Source: Chryseobacterium luquanense (lineage in GTDB: Bacteria; Bacteroidota; Bacteroidia; Flavobacteriales; Weeksellaceae). From it: DNA of 64,000 bases. Each line of letters begins with the position of its first letter. The stretch's first letter is position 1. The position numbers were made by a program, and so were the translations under genes. This document shows positions 1 through 9,121 of this stretch, piece by piece. Location: positions 1 to 64,000 of the forward strand of contig NZ_JAOVZV010000026.1 of assembly GCF_026460945.1 (NCBI RefSeq). The letters run 5' to 3'. A model generated the notes under the pieces. That model saw nothing but the letters and a program-made list of their open reading frames with translations. It was not told the DNA's origin and searched no databases.

Positions 1-1900
1 TAGAATTGGGCTCCTGATATAATGCTGCGGTTAATCTGTTGTAGGTGTCATATTGGTAACTGTACTTTTTCAATACATCTTCTGACGAATTTTTCCAAAT
101 CATTTCAGTGATGTTTCCGTTGTAGTTTGCCTGTGCCACGGATGCATTGGAGGTAGATGCAAACTTCAGCTCATATCCGAAAAGATCGGTTCCGAGATTG
201 GAGGGATTGTTTACTTTGGTTACCCAGCCCCGAATATTGTAAGTGTAGTCTATGCTTTGCAGATTATTGCCCACTTTTTTAGTGGTAACCTGTCCCAGAT
301 CATTATAGGTGTAATCAGAAAGAAGCTCTTCGGGATTACCATTTACCTGATGGTAATGCTGCTTCATTCTAAACTGGTCATCATACACAAACCTTTCTTT
401 TATCACTATTTCAGAAGGGTCTGCATTGGTCTTTTTGTGATAGCTATTGGCTTTTAAAACGGCTCCCGAAAAGTCAAGCTGTTTTTCGGTATTGGTATAG
501 CCTCCCAAATGATTAACGCTCCTGCTTCCTACCGGTCTCAGTAATGCATCATACCATATTTGTGAAGCAGACCAGCTGTCATCATCCAGATTTTTCACAA
601 ACGAGCTTGTCGGCATAGATTTCAGACTTCTGATGCTGTTTACCCCGTTGCTGGAAAAACTTTGTGATCCGTTGACCATGTAAAATTCCAAAACATCCGT
701 ATTAAGCGGATAAAAAGTAGGAGCAAGACCGGTTGCCGTATAAGAATCATAATAATTAACCGTGTAAGGAACAAATGCAGCAGTAGGATAGGCTGTATTG
801 GTATAGAAAATTTGTTGCCCGTTCAGGGTAAATGATGCTGTATTTCTGTTTTCATTGTTCAGACCTTTTGCATTGGCATTGGTTTGCTCTTGAAGCCTTG
901 TTCCTCCAGTAAATTTCCCTGTATAGACCACTCTTCCAAACTTGTCATAGCGGGAGAATAACCATCGGTTGGGCTGCTCGGTATTGTTTTTCATATTGGC
1001 ATCCTGAGAAGCCACCACACGGTTTTGCTGGTCATACACGATGTATTCCCATCCTTTTCCGGGAAGTTTTTTCTCTACCTGTCTGAAACGGTTGTCATAC
1101 ACATACTGATAGCACAATTCATTTAAAATCTGTGAAGTGATGACATTATTGTTTGCGGCAATCTGCTGTTCGGCTTTCGGAGAAATTACAAACGCCAGCT
1201 GATTGTAAATATTGTAGACATAGTAAGTATCCAATTTTCCCGAACCAGTTCCTTTTCTCAGCAATATGGTTTGCCCCTCAGAGTTTTTAAACTCTGTGGT
1301 TATTTTGCCGTCTTCATCGGTTACAACGCTTTTACATAACTGATTGGGAGTATAGAATGTAATACTGCTAATGGTTGTCGTTAAAGTCGCATTTGCCCAA
1401 GATACATCGGTGTTATATCTTTTCACCTGATCAGATTCGATATTGGTGAGATACTGCATTTTGGTGGTATGCCCTGAAGACATTGCCCACTCTGTCCCGG
1501 GATTAGCCACTTCAAAGACCCTGGCTAAAGGGGAAGCTTCAATCTTCTGCTCAGTAAAAGCATTGGCAACCCCATAATAGGTATTGACATCGGCTTCCGT
1601 TGTGTTGTGTGCTGCATAGTTAGAAGTCGCCACAGGAATTGGCAGAAGTGTTTTAGACGATCTTCCCAACTCGTCATAGATAACAGGCGCCACAATATCT
1701 TTCCCTGAAACTGTTGCTTTTACCTGTATTACTTCCTTGGCTCTTCCCAGACCGTCAAAATATTGTACGGTTTCTGTTTTCTTGCTTCCGTCAGCTGAGA
1801 GATAGGTTTTTGTATAGATGTAATTTTCGTTGCTTGGCAATGTTTGCGCCCATATACAATGAGCCGCAAACAACAAAAATATGATAATAAGTTTTTTCAT
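1..1900 (-). CDS. Secreted RHS/YD-repeat protein with DUF6443-like N-terminus (3' end outside window)
   Basis: An open frame runs on the minus strand from an ATG at 1900 to the left edge without a stop, so about 633 residues are visible and the C-terminus is missing. Residues 1-19 (MKKLIIIFLLFAAHCIWAQ) form a Sec signal peptide. Next come ENYIYTKTYLS and QYFDGLGRAKEVIQVKAT, the opening expected of Bacteroidota RHS proteins annotated as DUF6443, and YDELGR-type YD-repeat motifs follow. Such proteins are exported, form a beta-strand shell and may carry a variable C-terminal toxin or adhesin tip; that part cannot be seen here. The gene starts 8 bases after the stop of the upstream RHS-like gene, so the two are probably co-transcribed. 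Family call good; function inferred. Confidence 0.8.
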   Translation of the reverse strand, partial: MKKLIIIFLLFAAHCIWAQTLPSNENYIYTKTYLSADGSKKTETVQYFDGLGRAKEVIQVKATVSGKDIVAPVIYDELGRSSKTLLPIPVATSNYAAHNTTEADVNTYYGVANAFTEQKIEASPLARVFEVANPGTEWAMSSGHTTKMQYLTNIESDQVKRYNTDVSWANATLTTTISSITFYTPNQLCKSVVTDEDGKITTEFKNSEGQTILLRKGTGSGKLDTYYVYNIYNQLAFVISPKAEQQIAANNNVITSQILNELCYQYVYDNRFRQVEKKLPGKGWEYIVYDQQNRVVASQDANMKNNTEQPNRWLFSRYDKFGRVVYTGKFTGGTRLQEQTNANAKGLNNENRNTASFTLNGQQIFYTNTAYPTAAFVPYTVNYYDSYTATGLAPTFYPLNTDVLEFYMVNGSQSFSSNGVNSIRSLKSMPTSSFVKNLDDDSWSASQIWYDALLRPVGSRSVNHLGGYTNTEKQLDFSGAVLKANSYHKKTNADPSEIVIKERFVYDDQFRMKQHYHQVNGNPEELLSDYTYNDLGQVTTKKVGNNLQSIDYTYNIRGWVTKVNNPSNLGTDLFGYELKFASTSNASVAQANYNGNITEMIWKNSSEDVLKKYSYQYDTYNRLTAALYQEPNS

Positions 1901-1908
1901 GATTCGTG

Positions 1909-4773
1909 TTAGTTTTTATAATTGTATAGGTGCTCTTTTACCGTATTTCCGTTTACATCTACCACTTTAAGAAGTCTGTTGAAAGAGTCATATTTATATA
2001 GTTCCATAAGCCCATTTGGTGGAATTGTGGTGGTGATTCCTACCAATGGATTGTAGGTATAGCAGGTAATCATAAAATTCCTAACAGCAGGATCATTTTT
2101 AAAAGTATTCAGAGCTGTAACAAGTGCCTGTTCTTTGGCTTCTTCTTGAGCCGGAGCAGCATCTGCATCTTCATTGGATGCGTTCACAATGGCAGTTATA
2201 AGATTCGCAGGAATATCCGAAAGTTTTGCACCTTCTATTTTTGCAATAGGAAGCGTTTTATTATATCCGTAAATAATCGTTGTTGAAACTCCACCCGAAC
2301 CCGCATCTGGAAAAGCGGTAAACTGTACCGGGTTTCCTTTGTCATCATAGATATCATAAGAAGTACTTTTTAAGGTCTGGTTTAGATTATCCGGTAAAAA
2401 GCTAACCTGTGAAGTAGGATAGAAGTTAGCTGTATTCTCAAACTTCGTCTCTGATTTTGAAATGACTGTACCATTCTTTTTGGTTTCTACAGCCAATGGA
2501 ATACTTTTCACATTGTTGGCGACAAATCTATTGACTCTTCCTTTGGGGTAAGTAATATTAGATTCTGTAACCGTCCCTTCTGCTCCTGTAGTTTTTTGAT
2601 AAACAATATTGTAGTCACTTATATCTCTTGTAATTTCAGATGTGTTTGAATAATTACCTGATGGAGTGTAAATCGTAGAAATTGTTTTTTGATTCTGAAC
2701 AATTCCGTTTCTGATGGCATCTATCGTTGCACCATAGTAATCTGCTACAGCAATGTAGGAGCTGCTTAGAGATCTCATATCTGAAATAATAGTGTCTTTT
2801 TGCACTAAGTGGTTATTGCTGTTATAGATTTCTTTTTTTTCAAGCAACCCATTAGACAAAATATTCACATAACGCATCTCGTTTCCTACAACTACCAGAG
2901 AATCCTGAGGATTCTGAACTGCTTCAGTTTTATCAAAAAGTGTTTTGTAATAATATTTTGCATATCCTTTGTTTTCCCCAACCGTTTCCTTCACATTTTT
3001 GTAGACAACGGTCTGTACATCTTCAATGTTATTAAGATAACCGCTTGTTTTATTGCTTCCGTCAAAATTCTTGTATTCATATTTTCTTGTTAATGCTTCC
3101 GCCACAACATTATTGTCAAGATATTCGATTTTTTTGATACGAACTCCTTTTCCGGTTATATAATTTTCCACAGGCAAAAACTTATACCTTACCCTTTTAA
3201 TAATAACAGTACCTTTTCCTCCGGTACCACTAATTGAGAATGTGTTTTGCCCTGGTGGATATTTTTTGTATCCACTGTTCCCATCAACTCCTCCGGTTAA
3301 TGTACCATTGATAAAATAATTCCCATCTCCGGGCTGGATTGGTCCGTTGGTATACAGCTCACCTACTGCCAAATGAAACAGAAGATAGCTGTGTCCATCA
3401 GTTTCATCAGGATTAGACGGAAGCGTAAATGTCTTTACATTAGAACCAGACTGTACATCAAACGGATAGGTGAGAATATCTTCATAATACTGAGCTTCTC
3501 TGTCTTTCACTTCGTAGGGTGGTAGAGATGTGGCATAATCGGGAGAGCTTTTATCTACGAAATATTGATTGGGTTCAAAAGTGTATTTTACTTCAGTCCC
3601 GTTAGAATATTTGATACTTTGCAATAGCCCAATTCCTAAATATTTAGGATTTTTATATTCTTCAGGAAAACATTTGTATGATTGATCAAAATTCGGATAT
3701 TCTGTCCAGTAATCCAAGAAATCAAAATTATTTCCGGGATAGAACATAGGATATTTAATCTCAGTCGTTTCATACGAAGTGCCTGTTCCATATCTCAAAA
3801 CCTTGTTCAATAATCTTTTTGATTGCTCTTCTTGGGTAAGGCAACCATAGTTAGGTCCCTGAGCGATAAATCCTAAAGGGTAATTAATAGGAGTCTCTGT
3901 TGATTGCATTACATATTTCTCGATTTGCTTACCTGCTTTGTTTCTAAGTTCCACGGAGTTTAATCTAAAAGAATCCTGGTATGATTTTCTATCATTCGCA
4001 TTAAATGTGTAGTCAAAATGAATACTTCCAAAATCTGGGGAAGTAATTTTACTCGGTTTTAATAGTTTTACAGGAATCTGAATGTAATTGGGGGTATTGA
4101 TGTATCTGGGTACTGTGTAATTATCCTGTTGATATTCAAACACTGCTACCTCATTTCCATTGGCATCATCAATTTTTGTGAGATAATAACATCCTGTAAA
4201 TGCATTATTCATGCCTCCATTTCCATCCTGAAAATAATAAGAATTATCCAGCGTCTCAAAATAATAAGAAATCCCGTTTTCGTCAATAATCTTAAATTTA
4301 TAAAGATTGGTTCCCGTTTCTGTGGCAGAAATCTTATACTGATTCTCTGTAATTTTAGAAAGTATCTGATCTCTAAACTGAAAACTTCCTGCTTTACCTA
4401 AAAAACTAAAATGATATTTATCGGTAGGGATTCCGTTAGCAGGATTTACTTCCCGGTAAATAAGATTAACGGATCCCGATAAGTTCCATCCTAATCCCAC
4501 ATCACTTGCCTTGCTTTCCATAAATGTATTGTTGGGATGATAGCTTAATCCAAGATTAAAAGAAACATTTTTATCATGAGTTGCTAATGAAAAGAATGGA
4601 ATTCCTATTTCAGGAATACCTGTAGAAAGCGCTGAAGGAGATTTAATTTTGCTGGCAATACCTGAAGCCGATGGGGCTGTGATATTTAATCCCGGTATGG
4701 TAGACTCGTATGCCTGACCTATAACGGCAAGATTTATCAGGAATAGTAATATTGTTAAAATTTTTTTCATCAT
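1909..4773 (-). CDS. Large secreted SpvB/RHS-like protein, partner of the downstream RHS gene
   Basis: The 954-residue product has an N-terminal signal peptide (MMKKILTILLFLINLAVIGQA; either Met could start it). The segment PSPSALSTGIPEIGIPFFSLA-like at about residues 42-64 and GLSYHPNN after it resemble the opening of SpvB/RHS shell proteins, where a lipid-free beta-rich body begins. The body is rich in Tyr, Asn and Gly with no enzyme motif I recognise. The C-terminus carries a clear YD-repeat unit (LYKYDSFNRLLKVVDVNGN), which links it to the RHS protein encoded 8 bases downstream. In related genomes such pairs act as one exported unit; here that is an inference from order and spacing. Only 3 bases separate it from the stop of the upstream T9SS gene, so all three genes may form one transcript. 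Confidence 0.75.
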   Translation of the reverse strand: MMKKILTILLFLINLAVIGQAYESTIPGLNITAPSASGIASKIKSPSALSTGIPEIGIPFFSLATHDKNVSFNLGLSYHPNNTFMESKASDVGLGWNLSGSVNLIYREVNPANGIPTDKYHFSFLGKAGSFQFRDQILSKITENQYKISATETGTNLYKFKIIDENGISYYFETLDNSYYFQDGNGGMNNAFTGCYYLTKIDDANGNEVAVFEYQQDNYTVPRYINTPNYIQIPVKLLKPSKITSPDFGSIHFDYTFNANDRKSYQDSFRLNSVELRNKAGKQIEKYVMQSTETPINYPLGFIAQGPNYGCLTQEEQSKRLLNKVLRYGTGTSYETTEIKYPMFYPGNNFDFLDYWTEYPNFDQSYKCFPEEYKNPKYLGIGLLQSIKYSNGTEVKYTFEPNQYFVDKSSPDYATSLPPYEVKDREAQYYEDILTYPFDVQSGSNVKTFTLPSNPDETDGHSYLLFHLAVGELYTNGPIQPGDGNYFINGTLTGGVDGNSGYKKYPPGQNTFSISGTGGKGTVIIKRVRYKFLPVENYITGKGVRIKKIEYLDNNVVAEALTRKYEYKNFDGSNKTSGYLNNIEDVQTVVYKNVKETVGENKGYAKYYYKTLFDKTEAVQNPQDSLVVVGNEMRYVNILSNGLLEKKEIYNSNNHLVQKDTIISDMRSLSSSYIAVADYYGATIDAIRNGIVQNQKTISTIYTPSGNYSNTSEITRDISDYNIVYQKTTGAEGTVTESNITYPKGRVNRFVANNVKSIPLAVETKKNGTVISKSETKFENTANFYPTSQVSFLPDNLNQTLKSTSYDIYDDKGNPVQFTAFPDAGSGGVSTTIIYGYNKTLPIAKIEGAKLSDIPANLITAIVNASNEDADAAPAQEEAKEQALVTALNTFKNDPAVRNFMITCYTYNPLVGITTTIPPNGLMELYKYDSFNRLLKVVDVNGNTVKEHLYNYKN

Positions 4774-4776
4774 GTT

Positions 4777-6381
4777 TTATTTTTTTATCAATTTAGCATT
4801 CGCAGTTTTCTCAGTATCCGTTTTCACAACAATCAGATAAGCTCCCTGAATCAAATTCTGCGTATTTATCTTTGTTACTTTATTCTTAGTTTTCAGACTT
4901 TGCAATTGTCTTCCGCCCATATCATAAAGAATAATCTCCGCTTCCTTAAAATCAAAACCAACTTCTACATAACAGTAATCTGAAACCGGATTCGGATAAA
5001 TCTTAATATCCTGCTTTTCGATTAGCTGATCAATCTGGCTGTCTCCCAATTTCACAATCTTCCAGTTTTCTTTTCCCAATTCTTCAGCACTCGTTCCTGC
5101 CAAGACAATCGAACCGTCCTTGTTCATCTTCAGATCAGAAAGTCTTTCCTCTTTTTTTCTCGATTCTCCTTTTACGTGTTTTCTCCACTGCTCATTGCCA
5201 TTATTATCAATATATAACATCCAAAACGTTTCATCATCGGCTTCAATTCTTCCTTCCGCCTGAGTGTAACCGCCCAGCAAAACGCCTTTGGTTGATGGCT
5301 GTCGGTTGTCGGTTGATGGTTTGCCGCTGATCACATTCATGCTCATCAGAATATCACGGTTTTTAAAATTATACGATTTCTGCCACTGTTCATCACCTTT
5401 TGTATTTAAAGAAATTAACCAAATGTCTGTTCCTTCTTCAATTCCGACGGTTTTATTTCCTGATCTTTCAGATCTCGATTCTCCGCCAATGATATATCCT
5501 GATGAAGTAAAAGCCATGGTTCTTAAATGATCATCTCCTTTACCTCCGAAATTCTTTTCCCATTCCACTTTTCCGTCGTTGTTCAGCTTTACAATCCAGA
5601 AATCGCCTTCTCCGAAATTGTTGGTGGTTTTTGGTTGATAGCTGATCGTCGAACTTCCATCCTCCCGCTTCCCACTTCCGGCATATTCTGAACTTCTGGA
5701 ATACATCCCCAGCAAAGCACCTCCGTCCGGAGTTGGAATCATTTTTTCCACTTCATCCAAACCTCTTCCACCTAAAATCAGTTCCGAAAGAACTTTCCCA
5801 TTTTTATCCAATGTGGTCACCGTGACATCTTTAGAGCCAAAACCGTTGCGTGAATTCTGAACATTTCCTGCCACCATAAATCCAAAATTAGTGGTTTGAA
5901 TGACAGACTTTGCTTCTTCATCTTGTGAAGTTCCCAAGGTTTTTTGCCAAAGCTCGTCTCCGAATTCATTGATTCTTATCAGCCAGACATCAGAACCACC
6001 TTTAGAGTCATCTTTTTTATCTAAACCTTTTCCTGAGAATGAAGTTCCGGCTAAAAGAAAACCTCCTTCCTGTGTAGCAACTGTTGCCGATAAAAAATCA
6101 TGATTCTGTCCTGAGAAATACTTTTCCCAAACTTCCTTCCCTTGTTGGTCAAGTTTTACCAAATGGAAATCGTAACCGTTGTTTTGGTTGTTGGTTGATA
6201 GTTGTTGGTTTTTGGTCTGAATGGAACTACCTGTGATAAGATATTGCTGGTCGATGGTTGTGGTAACCTGCGAAAGAAAATCCTGCGTAGAGGATTTAAT
6301 GTCTTTCTGCCACAAAACTTCTTGGGCTGAAAAGCCCGTGACAGCACATAAAAAGTATGCACTCATGTAGAGTTTTTTCAT
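4777..6381 (-). CDS. T9SS type A sorting-domain protein with repeated propeller-like units
   Basis: The 534-residue protein begins with a signal peptide ending near FSAQ (residue 20). The body consists of repeated units of roughly 60-80 residues with the pattern GGFLLAGTS...DVWLIRIN..GDELWQKTLG, as in delta-60/propeller-type secreted proteins. The last 75 residues (KIYPNPVSDYCYVEV ... GAYLIVVKT ... KLIKK) are a typical type A C-terminal signal for the type IX secretion system, so the protein is probably exported and attached to the surface. Three loops (about residues 55-69, 245-258 and 352-365) are Asn/Gln/Ser/Thr-rich and are encoded by CAACC/GGTTG-type repeats found elsewhere in the window. 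It lies 3 bases upstream of the RHS-like gene. No catalytic motif is visible; ligand unknown. Confidence 0.85.
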   Translation of the reverse strand: MKKLYMSAYFLCAVTGFSAQEVLWQKDIKSSTQDFLSQVTTTIDQQYLITGSSIQTKNQQLSTNNQNNGYDFHLVKLDQQGKEVWEKYFSGQNHDFLSATVATQEGGFLLAGTSFSGKGLDKKDDSKGGSDVWLIRINEFGDELWQKTLGTSQDEEAKSVIQTTNFGFMVAGNVQNSRNGFGSKDVTVTTLDKNGKVLSELILGGRGLDEVEKMIPTPDGGALLGMYSRSSEYAGSGKREDGSSTISYQPKTTNNFGEGDFWIVKLNNDGKVEWEKNFGGKGDDHLRTMAFTSSGYIIGGESRSERSGNKTVGIEEGTDIWLISLNTKGDEQWQKSYNFKNRDILMSMNVISGKPSTDNRQPSTKGVLLGGYTQAEGRIEADDETFWMLYIDNNGNEQWRKHVKGESRKKEERLSDLKMNKDGSIVLAGTSAEELGKENWKIVKLGDSQIDQLIEKQDIKIYPNPVSDYCYVEVGFDFKEAEIILYDMGGRQLQSLKTKNKVTKINTQNLIQGAYLIVVKTDTEKTANAKLIKK

Positions 6382-7046
6382 AATTTGAGCTTTTATGATT
6401 ATTAAATTTTTGCTAATATAAAACTATATTTATTTCCTGCTATGAGGAAAACCATAAGGTTGGTTAAAAATTGATGATTTTTTAATTTTAAATGTTCTTT
6501 TTTCCATTTCATCTGTTTGTGTTGATGTTATAACCTACTTTAATGCAAATATCAATCGCAAATACGACAAACGATGACGTAGTATTTTTAATTCAAAACT
6601 TTCTTTTATTAAACTGATTTTTGATTATAGAAAATAAGAAAGGCGCAGAGCAGAAGTCGATCCGTATTAGAGGCACCGCGAAGAGCCCAAAGACCAGAAA
6701 GACTACGCCCGCGCCAGTAGTTGACACAGGCGTAAGTCTATCAAAATTTGGTCTTTTAGAGAAAATTCGCGGTTTTCTAATACCAATTATGATAGCTTAC
6801 GCTTTTATTTTTTTCGTTAAAATCTATTGCGAATATAATAAATATTTTTAAAATTTCATCATTGCATTAAATATGATGATTTATAAGACGTAATTTAATT
6901 GGGTAAATATTATGATAAATTAATAATTAAGAAAACAAATCTGAAATAAACTCACACAAAATGCATTTAATTTAAATAATTATATCCCTACCTGTATTGA
7001 ATATAATTATTTTTATATATTTGATTCACAATTAAAAAACATAAAA
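6382..7046. other. 665-base gap with a G+C-rich patch; no convincing gene
   Basis: Most of this stretch is AT-rich. Between about 6640 and 6735 the base composition jumps, with words such as GGCGC near 6642 and GCGCC near 6711 that could pair over about 70 bases. A TTG-initiated frame (6621-6851, 76 codons) crosses it but has no ATG, no clear ribosome binding site and no family resemblance, so I do not call it a gene. The minus-strand part just above 6381 should hold the promoter of the T9SS/RHS genes. The end of the gap holds the promoter of the gene at 7047. Confidence 0.4.
7016..7023 (+). promoter_or_regulatory. -7 promoter box TATATTTG for the gene at 7047
   Basis: TATATTTG matches the Bacteroidota -7 consensus TAnnTTTG exactly and lies 23 bases before the ATG. 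A TTG at 6997-6999 could serve as the -33 element, but the spacer is only 16 bases against the usual 19 or so, so the upstream element is uncertain. Confidence 0.5.
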
Positions 7047-7610
7047 ATGGCAGAAAGTAAAAACAACATTGTAACCCACGGATTAAGTGGAAAAGTAGGA
7101 GATTTATTGGTGTTCAGCCAAAGAAACGGAAAAACCATCGTTTCAAAAGCTCCGAAAGAACGAACAGGTGAACTTTCGGATAAGCAGGAAGCACACAAAC
7201 TAAGATTCCAAAAAGCAGTCTTATATGCAAAAGCAGTTTTGAATGATCCGGTTAAAAGACAATTGTACGAGGCTAAGTCTGATAATTCTATTGGGATGAG
7301 CACCTATAACGTAGCTGTCGCCGATTTATTAAACGCTCCGGACATTGAAGAAATCAACCTATCTGGATATACAGGGAATCCTGGAGATATTATCAAAATT
7401 ATGGCTACAGATGATTTTGGAGTCGTATCAGTCAATGTGAAAATAGAGAACGCAGATGGAAGTCTGGTAGAGCAGGGAGCAGCAGTAAATAATGGTGCCG
7501 AGTGGATTTATACTGCAACAGCATCCAATCCTGATTTAGCAGGTGATAAAATCACAGTAACGGCATCTGATGCACCTGCCAATTTGACAGAAGAGACCAA
7601 AACATTATAA
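7047..7610 (+). CDS. Uncharacterised 187-residue protein, Bacteroidota-type
   Basis: I do not recognise a named family with confidence. The N-terminus (MAESKNNIVTHGLSGKVGDL) has the short SG(x)VGxLVxxxRxGKTxV pattern seen in small Bacteroidota proteins that look phage-structural or surface-related, and the first 90 residues are Lys/Glu-rich and helical. Residues 100-187 read as an Ig-like or Big-type beta domain (GYTGNPGDIIKIMATDDFG ... VKIENADGSLVE). There is no signal peptide. It is monocistronic, with a promoter box at 7016 and a strong terminator at 7692. Three copies of an 11-base GTACAG repeat follow the stop codon. Coding status is likely from codon pattern and flanking signals; function unknown. 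Confidence 0.65.
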   Translation: MAESKNNIVTHGLSGKVGDLLVFSQRNGKTIVSKAPKERTGELSDKQEAHKLRFQKAVLYAKAVLNDPVKRQLYEAKSDNSIGMSTYNVAVADLLNAPDIEEINLSGYTGNPGDIIKIMATDDFGVVSVNVKIENADGSLVEQGAAVNNGAEWIYTATASNPDLAGDKITVTASDAPANLTEETKTL

Positions 7611-7630
7611 TATCAAGAAAACGATGAAGG

Positions 7631-7663
7631 GTACAGAAAGGGTACAGCGACTGTACAGCGATA
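7631..7663. repeat. Three tandem 11-base GTACAG repeats
   Basis: GTACAG occurs at 7631, 7642 and 7653, each copy exactly 11 bases from the last, in the 3' untranslated region of the gene at 7047. The second and third copies also create the perfect inverted repeat GTACAG-CGA-CTGTAC (7642-7656). The 11-base period places the copies on about the same face of the helix. Confidence 0.6.
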
Positions 7664-7691
7664 GTCTTGCAAAATAATATGTCAAAATGAC

Positions 7692-7718
7692 AAAACCCAC
7701 CGAAGTTCGGTGGGTTTT
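7692..7718. terminator. Bidirectional intrinsic terminator between the 7047 gene and serS
   Basis: AAAACCCACCG (7692-7702) pairs perfectly with CGGTGGGTTTT (7708-7718) over 11 base pairs with a short loop. T-runs lie at both ends, so it can serve the plus gene ending at 7610 and serS ending at 7740 on the minus strand. Confidence 0.85.
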
Positions 7719-7739
7719 ATTATATAAATTTTCTTAAAA

Positions 7740-9008
7740 TTAATTAATCAATTCAAATCTCGCATACTCAGCGATTTTCTTAGGAAGCTTAATTCCCTCT
7801 TCTGTTTGGTTATTTTCAAGCAAAGCCGCCATAATTCTCGGTAACGCCATTGCAGAGCCATTCAAAGTATGAACCAATTGAGATTTTCCGTCTGCTTTAT
7901 AACGGCACTTCAATCGGTTTGCCTGGAACGTCTCAAAATTTGAAACAGAACTTACTTCCAGCCATTTTTCCTGAGCAGCACTCCAAACTTCAAAATCATA
8001 CGTCATTGCTGAAGCAAAACCTGTATCGCCACCACACAATCTCAACACTCTGTAAGGCAATTCAAGGTCTTCCAAAATCCCTTTGATATGCACTACCATT
8101 TCTTCGAGAACAGCATAAGAATTTTCAGGCTTTTCGATTCTTACAATTTCTACTTTTTCAAACTGGTGAAGACGGTTCAAACCTCTTACATGAGCTCCGT
8201 AACTCCCCGCTTCTCTTCTGTAACATTGTGAAAAAGCCGTATTTTTAATCGGAAGATCTTTTTCATCCAACAAAACATCACGGTATAAATTCGTTACCGG
8301 AACTTCCGCGGTTGGAATTAAATATAAATCATCTGCATTAATATAATACATCTGACCTTCTTTATCGGGCAACTGCCCCGTTCCGTACCCAGAAGCTTCA
8401 TTTACAACGTGAGGCGGATTTACTTCAAGATAACCAGCATCAACATTTTTATCTAAGAAATACTGAACCAAAGCTCTCTGCAATCTTGCGCCTTTCCCGA
8501 AATACACAGGAAAACCGGCTCCGGCAATCTTTACCCCCAATTCAAAATCGATAAGGTTGTATTTTTTTGCCAGTTCCCAGTGAGGAATAGCTCCCTCTCC
8601 CAGACCTTCCACATCGTGAGACTGATAAATTATTTCGTTATCATCTGCTGAAACACCTGCTTTTACCAATTCGTAAGGAACGTTTGGAATTTGATATAAA
8701 ATATCAAGCAATTTTTTTTCGATAGCCTCCAATTGAGATTTCAACTCTGCGCTCGACTCTTTAAACTGTGCTGTTTTAGATTTGGATGATTCTGCTTCTT
8801 CTCTTTTTCCTTCTTTCATTAAAATACCAATTTCTTTGGAAATTTTATTGATTTCGGAAAGTTGCGAATCTAATTCAAACTGAATTTTCTTTCTTTCTTC
8901 ATCGGTAACGATAGCCTCGTCTACCAACTCAAGATTCTTGAATTGTCTTTTCTGAAGACCTTCTAAAACGCGTTCTTTATTGTCGCGCAAAAATTGAACC
9001 TGTAACAT
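7740..9008 (-). CDS. serS: Serine--tRNA ligase
   Basis: This cytoplasmic class II aminoacyl-tRNA synthetase charges tRNA-Ser, and tRNA-Sec where present, with serine using ATP. The 422-residue length is normal. Residues about 1-105 form the charged helical arm (LQVQFLRDN ... LDILYQIPNVP), the antiparallel coiled coil that contacts the tRNA. The catalytic core follows, with the motif 2 region FSQCYRREAGSYGAHVRGL and motif 3 NGSAMALPRIMAALLEN, including the invariant Arg of each. It is a single gene with a -7 box upstream at 9111 and a shared terminator downstream. The start at the LQVQFLRDN methionine matches the family. Confidence 0.97.
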   Translation of the reverse strand: MLQVQFLRDNKERVLEGLQKRQFKNLELVDEAIVTDEERKKIQFELDSQLSEINKISKEIGILMKEGKREEAESSKSKTAQFKESSAELKSQLEAIEKKLLDILYQIPNVPYELVKAGVSADDNEIIYQSHDVEGLGEGAIPHWELAKKYNLIDFELGVKIAGAGFPVYFGKGARLQRALVQYFLDKNVDAGYLEVNPPHVVNEASGYGTGQLPDKEGQMYYINADDLYLIPTAEVPVTNLYRDVLLDEKDLPIKNTAFSQCYRREAGSYGAHVRGLNRLHQFEKVEIVRIEKPENSYAVLEEMVVHIKGILEDLELPYRVLRLCGGDTGFASAMTYDFEVWSAAQEKWLEVSSVSNFETFQANRLKCRYKADGKSQLVHTLNGSAMALPRIMAALLENNQTEEGIKLPKKIAEYARFELIN

Positions 9009-9110
9009 AAATTAGTTGTTGGGTGTTTGATGATAGGGTTTTGATGTTACTTAATGAAAATAAACGTGTTTAAATTCAATCATTAAGACATCATACATCC
9101 CGCAATTGTG

Positions 9111-9118
9111 CAAATTTA
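9111..9118 (-). promoter_or_regulatory. -7 promoter box for serS
   Basis: Read on the minus strand this is TAAATTTG, a perfect TAnnTTTG box, about 100 bases upstream of the serS start. The -33 element is not clear. The long leader contains T/G-rich TTGTTGGGTG words of the type repeated elsewhere in the window. Confidence 0.4.
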
Positions 9119-9121
9119 AGA

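Noticed and set aside
6621-6851. 76-codon frame in the 6.4-7.0 kb gap
   Set aside because: TTG start, no ribosome binding site, no family resemblance; kept only as an unusual patch.
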